The notes under the pieces were generated by a model. The model searched no databases. It was not told where the DNA came from and saw only the letters and a list, made by a program, of their open reading frames with translations. From Hoeflea sp. IMCC20628 (GTDB taxonomy: Bacteria > Pseudomonadota > Alphaproteobacteria > Rhizobiales > Rhizobiaceae): a stretch of 64,000 bases of DNA. The stretch is from positions 3,366,501-3,430,500 of the forward strand of contig NZ_CP011479.1 of the NCBI RefSeq assembly GCF_001011155.1. The letters are read 5' to 3'. Below are positions 1 to 8,345 of this stretch, in pieces (position 1 is the first letter of the stretch; each line of letters opens with the position of its first letter). Position numbers and translations under genes: made by a program.

Positions 1-1
1 G

Positions 2-859
2 ATCGAGGATCTGGCGCAGCGGCTGGAGATCGAACAGGCTTCTGCAGGGCATCCTCTGGCCATCTACCCCTACGCCAGCTTCGCCTATGCCGATGTGGCA
101 GCCGCCAATTCAGGTGTGATGGTCAGCATGAATACACATGATGACCCAGCGGCCTTGCAGGCGGCGCAGGGCGTGGCCCGGCGTGTAGTGGATGAAATGC
201 TGGCGCGCAAAGCCCGCTTTCGCCCTGATTTGCCAAGCGCAAAGAGCCTGCTGGCGCAAGCCCCGTGGCGCGATGGTCGCCGCTGGGCGATCCTCGAGCC
301 GTCCGATAATCCCATGTCAGGCGGCAACGGCGACACGACCGGCCTTTTGTCCGCAGCACTTGCGGCCGATCTGCCCGATGGCACCGTCTTTGCCTTCATC
401 AGCGACCCCGGCGCGGTCGACCGCGCCCGCCATGCGGGCGTGGGCGCGTCCCTGACGCTGGATCTTGGCGGCAGGCAAGACGCCAGATTCGGCAGTCCGG
501 TCCGGGTCAACGGCATCGTGGAAAAGCTGACTGACGGGAGATTCGTCAATTCCGGCCCGATGGAACATGGCATTTCAGTAGCCCTCGGCCCCACCGCGCT
601 GCTGAAGGTCGGGCCGATGCGGATCATCATTACCAGCCACGTCTATTCGCCAAATGATCCCGGCTATTTTCATCTGCACGAGATCGAAGCCACGGAAATC
701 CCGTTGTTGCTGGCCAAGGCCAAGAACCACATCCGTGCCTCCTTCGGGCGTAGCTTTGACGTATTTGCGCAGGTGGAAACGCCTGGGCCTGCGATGGCCG
801 ATACCACGCAATTGCCGTTCCGGCATATTCCGCCCCGGCGGTTGAATCTGGAGATCTGA
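2..859 (+). CDS. MlrC-like M81 family metallopeptidase, C-terminal part (5' end outside window)
   Basis: The reading frame is open from the left edge, so the N-terminal part lies outside. The visible 285 residues match the C-terminal half of the MlrC (microcystin-degradation, DUF1485/M81) family. This includes the conserved stretch around SDNPMSGGNGDTT, where a bound metal and substrate are thought to sit, the SGPMEHG segment, and the ending around SHVYSPNDPGYFHLH. In proteobacteria such proteins are usually peptidase or amidohydrolase-like enzymes of small-molecule catabolism with unknown true substrate. The next gene, an RpiR regulator, begins 30 bases later on the same strand and may control it. 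Family call is firm; substrate unknown. Confidence 0.85.
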   Translation: MEDLAQRLEIEQASAGHPLAIYPYASFAYADVAAANSGVMVSMNTHDDPAALQAAQGVARRVVDEMLARKARFRPDLPSAKSLLAQAPWRDGRRWAILEPSDNPMSGGNGDTTGLLSAALAADLPDGTVFAFISDPGAVDRARHAGVGASLTLDLGGRQDARFGSPVRVNGIVEKLTDGRFVNSGPMEHGISVALGPTALLKVGPMRIIITSHVYSPNDPGYFHLHEIEATEIPLLLAKAKNHIRASFGRSFDVFAQVETPGPAMADTTQLPFRHIPPRRLNLEI

Positions 860-889
860 AATACGAAAGTTACACAGGATACCACTTTC

Positions 890-1765
890 ATGACCCTGGC
901 CGAGCTTCATGCCCGTATCATGGACAGCCTACCGGACATGCCCCGCCAAGTGGCGCTGGCCGCGCGATATGTGGTGGATCATCCCGACGACGTGCCGCTG
1001 ATCTCTATGCGTGATCTGGCGTCGCGGGCAGGTGTATCGCCGGCCACGCTTCTACGCCTCACCCAGACGCTGGGTTTCGGAAACTGGGGCGATTTTCGGA
1101 TACTGCATGTCAATCATCTGCGCCAGGCCCCGATCCCCTATACCGAACGCGCCAAGCGCGCGCTGTCCAGGAATGGGGTCGATGCACTGGTGGCCGAGTG
1201 TTTCAGTGCCTCCCGCGCCAACCTGGATCAATCCGAATGGGCCAACCCGCCCGAGGTGTTCGCCCGCGCCGCCTCGCATCTGGTCCGGGCCGATCGGGTA
1301 TTCATCTCTGCCTTCATGAGCTGCCGGGGGCCGGGCATGACATTCGCCTATCTCTGCCGGATGCTGCGCAACAATGTCGCTCTTCTTGGAGCCGAAGCAA
1401 CCTCACTCGGCGTTGATCTGGCGCTGCTGCGACCCGGCGACCTGGTCCTGTCGATCAATTTCAATCCTTATGGGCGGGAAATTCACCAGATCGCTCGTGC
1501 TGTCGAGTCAACAGGCGCCACGCTGATATGCATGTCGGACAGCCGTGCTACGCCGCTCACACGGTTTGCGGCAGAAACATTGATCTTTCCGGTTGACGGG
1601 CCATCCTTTTTTCCATCCATCGTCGCTGCCCAAGCGCTGGTCGAGGCGCTGATCGCTGCTGTGCTGACGGAACTTGGCTCCGATGCTACCGCACGCATCG
1701 GCCATATCGAAAAAGCTCTTTATGATAGCGGTACATACGCCGACCCCCACAAATGGAACTCATGA
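890..1765 (+). CDS. MurR/RpiR family transcriptional regulator (HTH + SIS domain)
   Basis: This 291-residue protein has the two-part RpiR layout. Residues about 1-75 form the HTH_6 helix-turn-helix (SMRDLASRAGVSPATLLRLTQ is the recognition region). Residues about 120-270 form a SIS sugar-phosphate-binding fold, with a glycine-poor version of the usual phosphate loop around FISAFMSCRGPG and the later DLVLSINFNPYGREI strand-turn. Regulators of this family respond to sugar phosphates or related metabolites and usually control a neighbouring catabolic operon. Candidate targets are the MlrC-like gene just upstream and the decayed aminotransferase just downstream. It starts with ATG, close behind the previous stop. 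Confidence 0.9.
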   Translation: MTLAELHARIMDSLPDMPRQVALAARYVVDHPDDVPLISMRDLASRAGVSPATLLRLTQTLGFGNWGDFRILHVNHLRQAPIPYTERAKRALSRNGVDALVAECFSASRANLDQSEWANPPEVFARAASHLVRADRVFISAFMSCRGPGMTFAYLCRMLRNNVALLGAEATSLGVDLALLRPGDLVLSINFNPYGREIHQIARAVESTGATLICMSDSRATPLTRFAAETLIFPVDGPSFFPSIVAAQALVEALIAAVLTELGSDATARIGHIEKALYDSGTYADPHKWNS

Positions 1766-1799
1766 CCTGAGCGACATTTTCAACCGCTGCGCCCAGAGC

Positions 1800-2039
1800 C
1801 GTACGGGTATAGGACGCGTGTGTCTTCGGCACCAAAAGCAGGGGTTATCTGGATGCGTCGGGGCGATTGAATGAACAGAACCAGATACCGTGACTCTGGC
1901 CAAGGGGCTGAGCGGTGGCTATCTGCCCATAGGGACAGGTGCCGCCGCATCGGTTTCGCAAGCTGGCAGAAGCAGAGCGGACCAGTCGGCGCTGTACCGT
2001 ATTGCGGGAATTTGCCGATTTGCCAAAGGCGACCCAGCT
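1800..2039 (+). pseudogene. Decayed fragment of a class III (omega) aminotransferase
   Basis: The gap between the RpiR gene and the reductase is not empty. The frame starting near 1875 reads TEPDTVTLAKGLSGGYLPIG and continues with alanine-rich sequence to a stop at 2039. This is the signature around the PLP-binding lysine of class III aminotransferases (PDIVTLAKGLTSGYLP-like). Just upstream, in shifted frames, RTG and VFGTKS fragments resemble the GFGRTG-x-FG segment that normally lies 15-20 residues earlier. In-frame stops (for example at 1872-1874) and frame changes show it cannot be translated whole. I read it as the remains of a deleted gene once controlled by the RpiR protein. The limits are approximate. 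Confidence 0.6.
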
Positions 2040-2060
2040 TGAAGAGATCAGCGCAGATAT

Positions 2061-3038
2061 TTACGGGTACAGGCCGGCGACCCTTGCCCTGAGCTGCGTC
2101 AGTCCGAGGACGGTATCGATAATGGGCGTGGGGGTCTGGGTGATCTGGCCCAACTCCTGAACAGAACGAACCAGAGCATCAATTTCCATCGGGCGGCCGG
2201 CATCGAGATCCTGCAGCATCGAGGTTTTATGCGCGCCAACGGCAGCCCCGCCATCGATGCGCCGGTCGACGTCGACTGGAAATTTGACGCCAAGCTTTTC
2301 CGCGATGATCTGGGCTTCGAGCATCATGTTGCGCGCAACCTGCCGCGTTCCCGCATCCGTGCACAACACATCAAGTGTGGCATGCGTCAGCGCCGAAATC
2401 GGATTGAACGACAGATTGCCCCAGAGTTTTGTCCAGATTTCGTCGCGAAGCTTTGGACGCACCGGCGCCTTGAGCCCCGCTTCGGTGAGTGCTTTGGACA
2501 ATGCAAGCACGCGTTCGGATTTGGAACCATCCGGCTCCCCGAGCGAAAACCGGTTTCCCTCGATGTGCTTTACAATTCCGGGCTCAATGACTTCCGCGGC
2601 CGGATAAACCACGCAACCCAGGACATTGTCGGGGCCAAACCCATCCCATTGCGCACCGTCCGGATCGACGCTTTCAAGGCGTGTGCCTTCCAGCGGCCCG
2701 CCGATTTTGTGAAAGTACCACCAGGGCACACCGTTGACGCCGCTGACAATCGTCGTGTTTTCGCCAATCAGTGGCTTCATCCTGCCCACGACTGCCGGAA
2801 CAGAATGCGCTTTCAGCGTTACGATCACATAATCTTGTGGCCCCAGATCGGCAGGATTGTCGCTGACAGTGACAGCCACATTGGTCGTGCCACTTTCCTC
2901 GATCAGAGTAAGCCCGTTTTTGCGCATCGCAGCCAAATGAGGCCCACGGGCGACGAGACTGACGTCCGCACCTGCATGAGCCAGTTTTGCACCCACATAG
3001 CCGCCAATTGCACCGGCGCCAAAAATACAAATCTTCAT
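2061..3038 (-). CDS. 2-dehydropantoate 2-reductase family protein (ApbA/PanE)
   Basis: The 325-residue product begins with a Rossmann NADPH-binding motif, ICIFGAGAIGGYVGAKLA, followed by the ApbA N-domain to about residue 165. The C-domain follows, with the family's catalytic lysine region (KLWGNLSFNPISALT) and a glutamate-rich segment near NMMLEAQIIAEKLG. Ketopantoate reductases reduce 2-dehydropantoate with NADPH for pantothenate synthesis. However, paralogues placed in catabolic clusters often act on other 2-keto or 3-hydroxy acids, and this copy lies beside an acyl-CoA ligase and transporter genes rather than pan genes. The start ATG is at 3038. The symbol panE is withheld because a housekeeping role is doubtful. 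Confidence 0.85.
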   Translation of the reverse strand: MKICIFGAGAIGGYVGAKLAHAGADVSLVARGPHLAAMRKNGLTLIEESGTTNVAVTVSDNPADLGPQDYVIVTLKAHSVPAVVGRMKPLIGENTTIVSGVNGVPWWYFHKIGGPLEGTRLESVDPDGAQWDGFGPDNVLGCVVYPAAEVIEPGIVKHIEGNRFSLGEPDGSKSERVLALSKALTEAGLKAPVRPKLRDEIWTKLWGNLSFNPISALTHATLDVLCTDAGTRQVARNMMLEAQIIAEKLGVKFPVDVDRRIDGGAAVGAHKTSMLQDLDAGRPMEIDALVRSVQELGQITQTPTPIIDTVLGLTQLRARVAGLYP

Positions 3039-3056
3039 CAGGTTTGCCCTAACCCC

Positions 3057-3161
3057 TAGAGCGCCGTGCGTCCAATTGGACGCACAAAGGTCGCTCTACC
3101 TCTGTGATTCTAGAGCATCTTGTCTGCAAACCGGCGATTTCGCCGGATTGCAGGATGCTCT
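3057..3161. repeat. Tandem pair of palindromic intergenic repeats (RIME-like)
   Basis: Two long imperfect hairpins lie end to end between two minus-strand genes. The first (3057-3098) has outer arms TAGAGCG/CGCTCTA around a perfect 20-base palindrome at 3066-3085 (GTGCGTCCAATTGGACGCAC). The second (3111-3161) has arms AGAGCATC/GATGCTCT around an inner stem CCGGCGA/TCGCCGG. Pairs of large palindromes of about this size are known as RIME and related mosaic elements in rhizobia. The TAGAGCATC end is also found at the edges of the IS630-like element at 12614-13668. The element may act as a transcript-processing or termination structure. Confidence 0.75.
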
Positions 3162-3166
3162 GGTCG

Positions 3167-4702
3167 TCATGCTGATGTGACCAGGCCCAGTTTTTGAGCG
3201 AGCCCGATGCGCTGCATCTTGCCGGTCGCCCCTTTGGGAATCTCATCGAGGATGAGCACTTTGCGTGGGACCTTGAAATCAGCCATTCGTGTTGCGGCAA
3301 AATCGCGAATGTCGCGCTCAGTTGCCTCCATGCCTTCTCTCAACACCACCGCTGCCGCCACTTCTTCACCCAGCTTCGGATGCGGCAAAGCAAAAGTCAC
3401 AACCTGCGCAACAGCCGGATGATCCATCAAAACGCCATCGACCTCCAGCGGGCTGATCTTCTCACCGCCGCGATTGATGATTTCCTTGAGACGACCGGTC
3501 AGTCGCAAATATCCCTCATCGTCAAGCAAACCGCGATCCCCGGTGCGGAACCAGCGTTTGCCTTCGGCAACGAAGAAACTTGACTGGTTGGCTTCATCGT
3601 TGCTTTCGTAGCCGAGCGTCACATTCGGACCGGAGATAACAACTTCACCCGCATCATTGATCAGGGTGTTTTCAAGTTCGGCGGCAATTCGTACCAAGGG
3701 TCCGGCAGCGATGCCGACCGAACCTGGTTTTTGAGCTCGTGGTGGCAGCGGGTTGCAGGTCATTTGATGAGCTGCTTCCGTCATCCCATAGGCTTCAATC
3801 ACAGGCGCGTTGAACGTGGCGACGAGTTCCCCCATCACCTGAGCGGGAAGGGAAGCCGACGAAGACCGCAAAAAGCGTAGCGGAACGTTCTTGATGACAT
3901 CTTCGTTCCGCGACGCACGGGTCAGCAAGGCCTGATGCATGGTTGGTACAGCCGTGTACCATGTGGGACGGGCATCCTTCATCCACCCGAAAAAGCGCAA
4001 TGCGTCAAAACCCGGCGCGCACCAGATGGAAGCTCCCGCTGCCAAAGATGCAGTGACCGCAGCAATCAACCCGTGAATGTGGAAAAGCGGCATGACATTC
4101 ATGCACCGATCATCCCGCGTGAGCTGCAAGGTTTCCTTGATGTGCTCAGCCGACGCAACGACATTGGATTGCATCAGCGGCACGATCTTGGGGCGTGATG
4201 TGGTGCCTGACGTGTGAAGGATCAGCGCGATGTCATCGTGACTTGGTTGCCTCACATCGGCACTCGACGACATCTCACCGTCCGGCTCCAAAGTGAAATG
4301 GCCTGCTGGCGCGGACGCATCGGTTTTCAACCTTAGAATGGAGATGCCATTCGCCCTCGCCGCCGCGACCGAGGGGCCCTCGTCCCCTTCCAGCACGACC
4401 AAAGCCTTGGCTTTCAGGTCATCCAGATAGAAGACATATTCCTCCTCGCGATAGGCCGGGTTTAGCGGCGCGGTGACTGCTGCCTGGGCAATCGTGATAA
4501 AAGCTGTCGCCATTTCCGGGCCGTTTGGCAGGACAATGGCGACGCGGTCCTTTGCTCCAATACCCAGGCCGTTCAGCGTGCGGCCGACACTGGCCGCGAG
4601 ATCGCGCAAACCGCCATAGGTGAGCCATTCGCGATCAGGTGCACCAATGGCGAGAAGGGTTTCATCATGGTCTGCAATGAGTGCTTTGAGGGTACCGCTC
4701 AT
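3167..4702 (-). CDS. Acyl-CoA synthetase (AMP-forming), oxalyl-CoA/Pcs60-like
   Basis: This 511-residue member of the ANL superfamily activates a carboxylic acid with ATP and CoA. Visible motifs are the P-loop LHTSGTTSRPKIVPL (about residue 165), the MPLFHIHGLI segment, EAYGMTEAAHQM (A5 region), the hinge GDRGLLDDEGYLRLTGRLKE, and the C-terminal catalytic lysine in GATGKMQR. The TSGTTSRPK and PLFHIHGL wording is typical of the Pcs60/AAE3 oxalate-CoA ligase branch, so a short dicarboxylic or similar polar acid is a plausible substrate; this is inference. Its stop is followed by the palindromic repeat. Upstream on the same strand lies an ABC importer that may bring in the substrate. Confidence 0.85.
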   Translation of the reverse strand: MSGTLKALIADHDETLLAIGAPDREWLTYGGLRDLAASVGRTLNGLGIGAKDRVAIVLPNGPEMATAFITIAQAAVTAPLNPAYREEEYVFYLDDLKAKALVVLEGDEGPSVAAARANGISILRLKTDASAPAGHFTLEPDGEMSSSADVRQPSHDDIALILHTSGTTSRPKIVPLMQSNVVASAEHIKETLQLTRDDRCMNVMPLFHIHGLIAAVTASLAAGASIWCAPGFDALRFFGWMKDARPTWYTAVPTMHQALLTRASRNEDVIKNVPLRFLRSSSASLPAQVMGELVATFNAPVIEAYGMTEAAHQMTCNPLPPRAQKPGSVGIAAGPLVRIAAELENTLINDAGEVVISGPNVTLGYESNDEANQSSFFVAEGKRWFRTGDRGLLDDEGYLRLTGRLKEIINRGGEKISPLEVDGVLMDHPAVAQVVTFALPHPKLGEEVAAAVVLREGMEATERDIRDFAATRMADFKVPRKVLILDEIPKGATGKMQRIGLAQKLGLVTSA

Positions 4703-4776
4703 CTTGCTCTTTCTTGCTATTGCCCGGCCCGGACGGGAATTCCAATCCGGCCTCCGGCGTTTTATCGCTTGGTGCT

Positions 4777-5529
4777 CTAGCGCGAGGCAGCGTAGTAGGA
4801 CACGCGCCGCTCCAGATAGGCCAGGAATTCAGACATTGTGAACGCGACGGCGAACAACACGATCAGCACCGCCCAGAAGTGTTTCATCATGAAGTTGTTG
4901 GAGTAGAGCTCAAACAAGGCGCCGAACCCGACAATCGAAATCAACAACTGGCCGATGATGACACCCTTGACCGCGCGGATCACGCCGATACGCACACCGC
5001 CCAAGATCTCGGGCAAGGCCGCCCAGAAGTAGATCTTGAAGAACGCATCCATCGGCGTCGCGCCGAAGCTTCTCGCCATATCGACCAGAGATCGGTTGAT
5101 CTGCTTCACACCGGCACGCGAATTCAGGATGATGATCCAGATTGCAAACAGGGTTGTCGTGATGATGATCGACTTCATACCAAACCCGAACAGAACCATC
5201 AAAACCGGAACGAGCGCGGTGAGCGGTGCGCTCAGAAAGATGTTCACCCATGGCAGGATCAATTCATCGAGCAAGCGGCTTTTACCGATCAGGATGCCGA
5301 CCGGAATGCCGATGATGACGGCGAAGAATACGCCGGCAAAAAACGCATAGGCAGTTTCATACATCGCCTTGAGGAAAGCCGGCGTGCCGATCACCTCAAA
5401 CAGCGTGATGAGAACATCTGACAGGGGTGGAATGAAGAATGTCCAACCTGTCCGCCCGACAATTTCCCACAGCAGCGCCCATAGCAGCAGTGAAGACATT
5501 CCCGGCAGTCTGTATCCAAATACCGTCAT
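4777..5529 (-). CDS. ABC transporter permease (SsuC/TauC type)
   Basis: The 250-residue inner-membrane protein has about six predicted membrane segments and the BPD_transp_1 cytoplasmic loop, DMARSFGATPMDAFFKIYFW followed by AALPEILGGVRIG. That loop is the EAA contact with the ATPase. Proteins of this size class serve importers for sulfonates, nitrate, taurine, thiamine precursors and similar small ligands. It ends the gene run 8134 to 4777 (binding protein, permease, ATPase, permease) and starts 6 bases after the ATPase stop, so the four genes are probably one transcript. Having two different SsuC-like permeases suggests a heterodimeric membrane channel. Confidence 0.88.
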   Translation of the reverse strand: MTVFGYRLPGMSSLLLWALLWEIVGRTGWTFFIPPLSDVLITLFEVIGTPAFLKAMYETAYAFFAGVFFAVIIGIPVGILIGKSRLLDELILPWVNIFLSAPLTALVPVLMVLFGFGMKSIIITTTLFAIWIIILNSRAGVKQINRSLVDMARSFGATPMDAFFKIYFWAALPEILGGVRIGVIRAVKGVIIGQLLISIVGFGALFELYSNNFMMKHFWAVLIVLFAVAFTMSEFLAYLERRVSYYAASR

Positions 5530-5535
5530 GTCACC

Positions 5536-6336
5536 CTACTCCACATAGTTGCGCAACGACGCCCAGATTTCATCCACGATATCGAGATATTCCGGCGAAC
5601 GACGAATGTTCTCGATGCCGGTTCCCCGAAAGCTCTGGGGACGAATAATCTCGGAAACACGGCTTGGCCGCGGCAAGAGAATGGCGATTTGGTCAGATAC
5701 GTAGACCGCTTCTTCGATCGAGTGGGTCACGAAAATGAAGGTCTTGTTTTCGTGGCGCACCAGTTCGAGCATATCCTCTTGGAACTTGCGCCGGTTCTGC
5801 TCATCAACCGCTGAAAACGGTTCATCAAGCAGCAGCACCTGCGCGTCGACCGATAGGGCCCGGGCCAATCCCACACGCTGGCGCATGCCCCCGGAGAGTT
5901 CGTGCGGATAGGCTTTTTCAAATCCAGACAGCCCGACATTCTTGATGTATTTTTCGGCGATTGCATCGCGTTCGGACTTGGCCACGCCGCGCAATTCGAG
6001 GCCGAAGGCGACATTGCGGATGACACTTGCCCAGGGCAGCAGGGCAAAATCCTGAAACACGAACGCACGATCCGGTCCGGGGCTGTCGATGATCTTGCCT
6101 TCGATCTCGACTTCGCCGGAGTCCGGCTTGAGCAGACCGGCAATGATCTTGAGCAAGGTGGTCTTGCCGCAGCCGGACGGTCCCAGCAATGACGTCAGTT
6201 GCCCGCGTGGAAACTCGAGAGACAAGTTTTTCAGCGCCTCGACTGGCCCATAGTTCTTGGAGACATTGCGAACAGAAACAGCGCTGTCGCTGTCCAGAGG
6301 AACCGCCTTTGTGAAAGCATCATTAGTCTGAGACAT
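5536..6336 (-). CDS. ABC transporter ATP-binding protein (SsuB/TauB type)
   Basis: The ATPase carries Walker A GPSGCGKTT, the signature LSGGMRQRVGLARAL, Walker B VLLLDEPFSAVD and the switch histidine in FVTHSIEEAVYVSD, all in the order expected for the nitrate/sulfonate/taurine importer class. A longer frame is open to 6381, but the ATG at 6336 (MSQTNDAF) is preferred. That start overlaps the upstream permease stop by 14 bases, the usual tight spacing in such operons, and gives the usual family length of about 266 residues. It powers uptake through the two flanking permeases. Confidence 0.9.
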   Translation of the reverse strand: MSQTNDAFTKAVPLDSDSAVSVRNVSKNYGPVEALKNLSLEFPRGQLTSLLGPSGCGKTTLLKIIAGLLKPDSGEVEIEGKIIDSPGPDRAFVFQDFALLPWASVIRNVAFGLELRGVAKSERDAIAEKYIKNVGLSGFEKAYPHELSGGMRQRVGLARALSVDAQVLLLDEPFSAVDEQNRRKFQEDMLELVRHENKTFIFVTHSIEEAVYVSDQIAILLPRPSRVSEIIRPQSFRGTGIENIRRSPEYLDIVDEIWASLRNYVE

Positions 6337-7081
6337 AACCACGATTGTTCCCTTCGAACAGATAGTTTTCGGTGCGCTCAAGCAGGTTCAGGAAGAGAAC
6401 GGCGAGCACGATGATGGAAAAGATCGCCGCGTACATCGACGGATAATCGGCGATTGAGCGGCTATAGGTGATGATGTCCCCGACACCGGTCGGGGTGATC
6501 TTCAGTTCGGACAGGATGGCGCCGATAAAGCCCGCCGAGATCCCTAGCCGAAGGCCCGAGAATATGACGGGAGACGCTGCAGGTATGATGATCTTGAGGA
6601 TGATGTCGCGATCGGAAGCCAGAAAGGATTTGCCCATATCCTTGATTGATGCGGGCGTATTGCGCACCGCACTTGCCGTATTGAGGACGATCACCGGCAT
6701 CGCCATGATGCACACGACAAAGACTTTGGATGTCAATCCGATGCCATAGGCCATGACAAGAATGGGGATGAGCGCGGCCAGCGGGGCTGCCTGCATGACC
6801 ACGAAGATGGGCGAAAACAGCCATTCGAAACGGCTGCTCAGACCAACCCAGAGGCCGATGATGATGCCGAAGAACGCCGAGATCGCGACCCCGATGACAA
6901 GTGGCTTCAGCGTTTCCGCATAGGCGGTGAATATCGACCCGTCGAAGGTCATGACGACCAGGGCGCGCATGGATTCGAGGAATGTCGGAAAGGCGTAGCT
7001 GACAGGGACCCGACCGGCGATCTCCCATGCGCCGAACACGATGGCGGCAGACAACAGCTTTAATGCAAGAGAACGATTCAT
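6323..7081 (-). CDS. ABC transporter permease (SsuC/TauC type), second subunit
   Basis: This 252-residue membrane protein has an N-terminal signal-anchor-like helix, five to six further hydrophobic segments, and the EAA-type loop DMGKSFLASDRDIILKIIIP before SPVIFSGLRLG. It is only distantly similar to the permease encoded at 4777-5529, so this is not a recent duplication. It starts with ATG at 7081 and lies 75 bases from the binding-protein gene, the gap being filled by a strong hairpin. That arrangement normally lets the binding protein be made in excess over membrane subunits. Confidence 0.88.
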   Translation of the reverse strand: MNRSLALKLLSAAIVFGAWEIAGRVPVSYAFPTFLESMRALVVMTFDGSIFTAYAETLKPLVIGVAISAFFGIIIGLWVGLSSRFEWLFSPIFVVMQAAPLAALIPILVMAYGIGLTSKVFVVCIMAMPVIVLNTASAVRNTPASIKDMGKSFLASDRDIILKIIIPAASPVIFSGLRLGISAGFIGAILSELKITPTGVGDIITYSRSIADYPSMYAAIFSIIVLAVLFLNLLERTENYLFEGNNRGYVSD

Positions 7082-7112
7082 CGTCTTGGATCACCCCAAG
7101 CTTGAGAAAATT

Positions 7113-7141
7113 GCCACCCGTCCATGTGGAGGACGGGTGGC
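7113..7141 (-). terminator. Intercistronic hairpin between binding-protein and permease genes
   Basis: Perfect 11-base arms, GCCACCCGTCC and GGACGGGTGGC, flank a 7-base loop. There is no following T-run on the minus strand, so it more likely protects the upstream binding-protein message from 3' decay or weakens read-through than acts as a full terminator. Confidence 0.7.
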
Positions 7142-7156
7142 TTCCATAAATGTGTC

Positions 7157-8134
7157 TTATTTCTTCATCGCTGCATCGAGCGGCGCCAGGTACCAGAAGT
7201 CCTCGATGTTCAAGGTCGACGGATCGCCATCAAGCTGTCCGGCAGCAGAGTACCACTCCATGTCGGCCTGAGCCGCTTTGCGTCCACCGCCATTGGGATC
7301 ATACAGACCACCCGCGACTGCGTCCGTGTAGAAGCCATCCAGTTCGGCGAGGATCTCTTTCGGCAACTGGCCGATCGGACCATCAGGATTGGTCTCTCTG
7401 GAAATGATGGTCGGATCTTCCTGCATGTCCTGCCAGACGCTGGACAGTGCCTTGACCAGGATATTGACCTGCTCTTCATTCTCCTTGATCCAGTCAAGGT
7501 TGGCGAAGAGCGCTTCGTCGCTGGAATCGACTTCAAACATAGGCAGAACGTTGAACTTGTCCGGGAACTGCTTCACGACCTTGTTCTTGTTCGAAAGGTC
7601 GATGATTGTTGCATCGGTCTGCCCCGATACCAGCGCCACAACACGGTTGGACGATCCGGGCACATAGGAACGGTCACCGAATTTGATGCCGACCTTGTCT
7701 TCAATCACGTTGGCGATCGAATCCGTTCCGCCACCGCGCGAGTGCAGCAGAATTGGCTGACCATCAAGGTCCTTCAATTCCGAATACTTCTTGGATGTGA
7801 CCGGAAAGAACTTCAGCTTTGAAAGCTGGAAGATAATCCGGATTGGCGCCTTTGAACGCTGCATTGCCGAATAGGGCGTGCCAAAGCCGATATTCATCTG
7901 ACCGCTCAACACCGCTTGAATGGCAAGTTCCTCGTCCGAGAATGCGGTCCATTCATAATCGAGACCATTGGCTTTTGCGCGGTCAAGGGCGACGAAGAAC
8001 GCCGCCAACTCGTCCGATGGCGTCTCCGCCAGTGCAATCTTGAGCGTTGCGGCTTGTGCGCCTGACAGCATCAGGCCAACGGCCATCGGTACTGCGACCG
8101 CCAAACCCGCCATTTTTTTGAGTATCTGTTTCAT
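7157..8134 (-). CDS. ABC transporter periplasmic substrate-binding protein (SsuA/TauA/NMT1-like)
   Basis: The start is the ATG at 8134 (MKQILKKM), which follows a GGAGGA ribosome site; a frame open to 8164 is ignored. A signal peptide with basic head, hydrophobic core and AQA-A cleavage site covers about 25 residues. The mature part is a type II periplasmic binding fold: LKIALAETPSDELAAFF opens it, GTPYSAMQRSK lines the ligand cleft, and HSRGGGTDSIANVI begins the second lobe. The ligand is unknown. It is the first gene of an importer operon that also includes an acyl-CoA ligase, so an organic acid ligand is a fair guess. A very A/T-rich promoter region lies at 8165-8345. Confidence 0.88.
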   Translation of the reverse strand: MKQILKKMAGLAVAVPMAVGLMLSGAQAATLKIALAETPSDELAAFFVALDRAKANGLDYEWTAFSDEELAIQAVLSGQMNIGFGTPYSAMQRSKAPIRIIFQLSKLKFFPVTSKKYSELKDLDGQPILLHSRGGGTDSIANVIEDKVGIKFGDRSYVPGSSNRVVALVSGQTDATIIDLSNKNKVVKQFPDKFNVLPMFEVDSSDEALFANLDWIKENEEQVNILVKALSSVWQDMQEDPTIISRETNPDGPIGQLPKEILAELDGFYTDAVAGGLYDPNGGGRKAAQADMEWYSAAGQLDGDPSTLNIEDFWYLAPLDAAMKK

Positions 8135-8345
8135 CGGTTCTCCTCCCAAAGTGCAGGGGCACATGCCCCTCCGGTTAAAACGTCTCTAATGCATACAACT
8201 CCAATAATTCAACTTTTTCAATATTTTTTTTAGTGTTTTAAATAATTATCGATTTAATCTTTCTTTTTAATTTTTTGTCTATTTAATTGATTGTGACGAC
8301 GGGTTTGGATCTTGATCCTGAATCGGCAGTCCCGATCTCCGCGAA

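Noticed and set aside
2229-3059. Long plus-strand open frame (276 codons) opposite the ketopantoate reductase-like gene
   Set aside because: It is the antisense shadow of a well-conserved gene, with no ribosome site or domain of its own.
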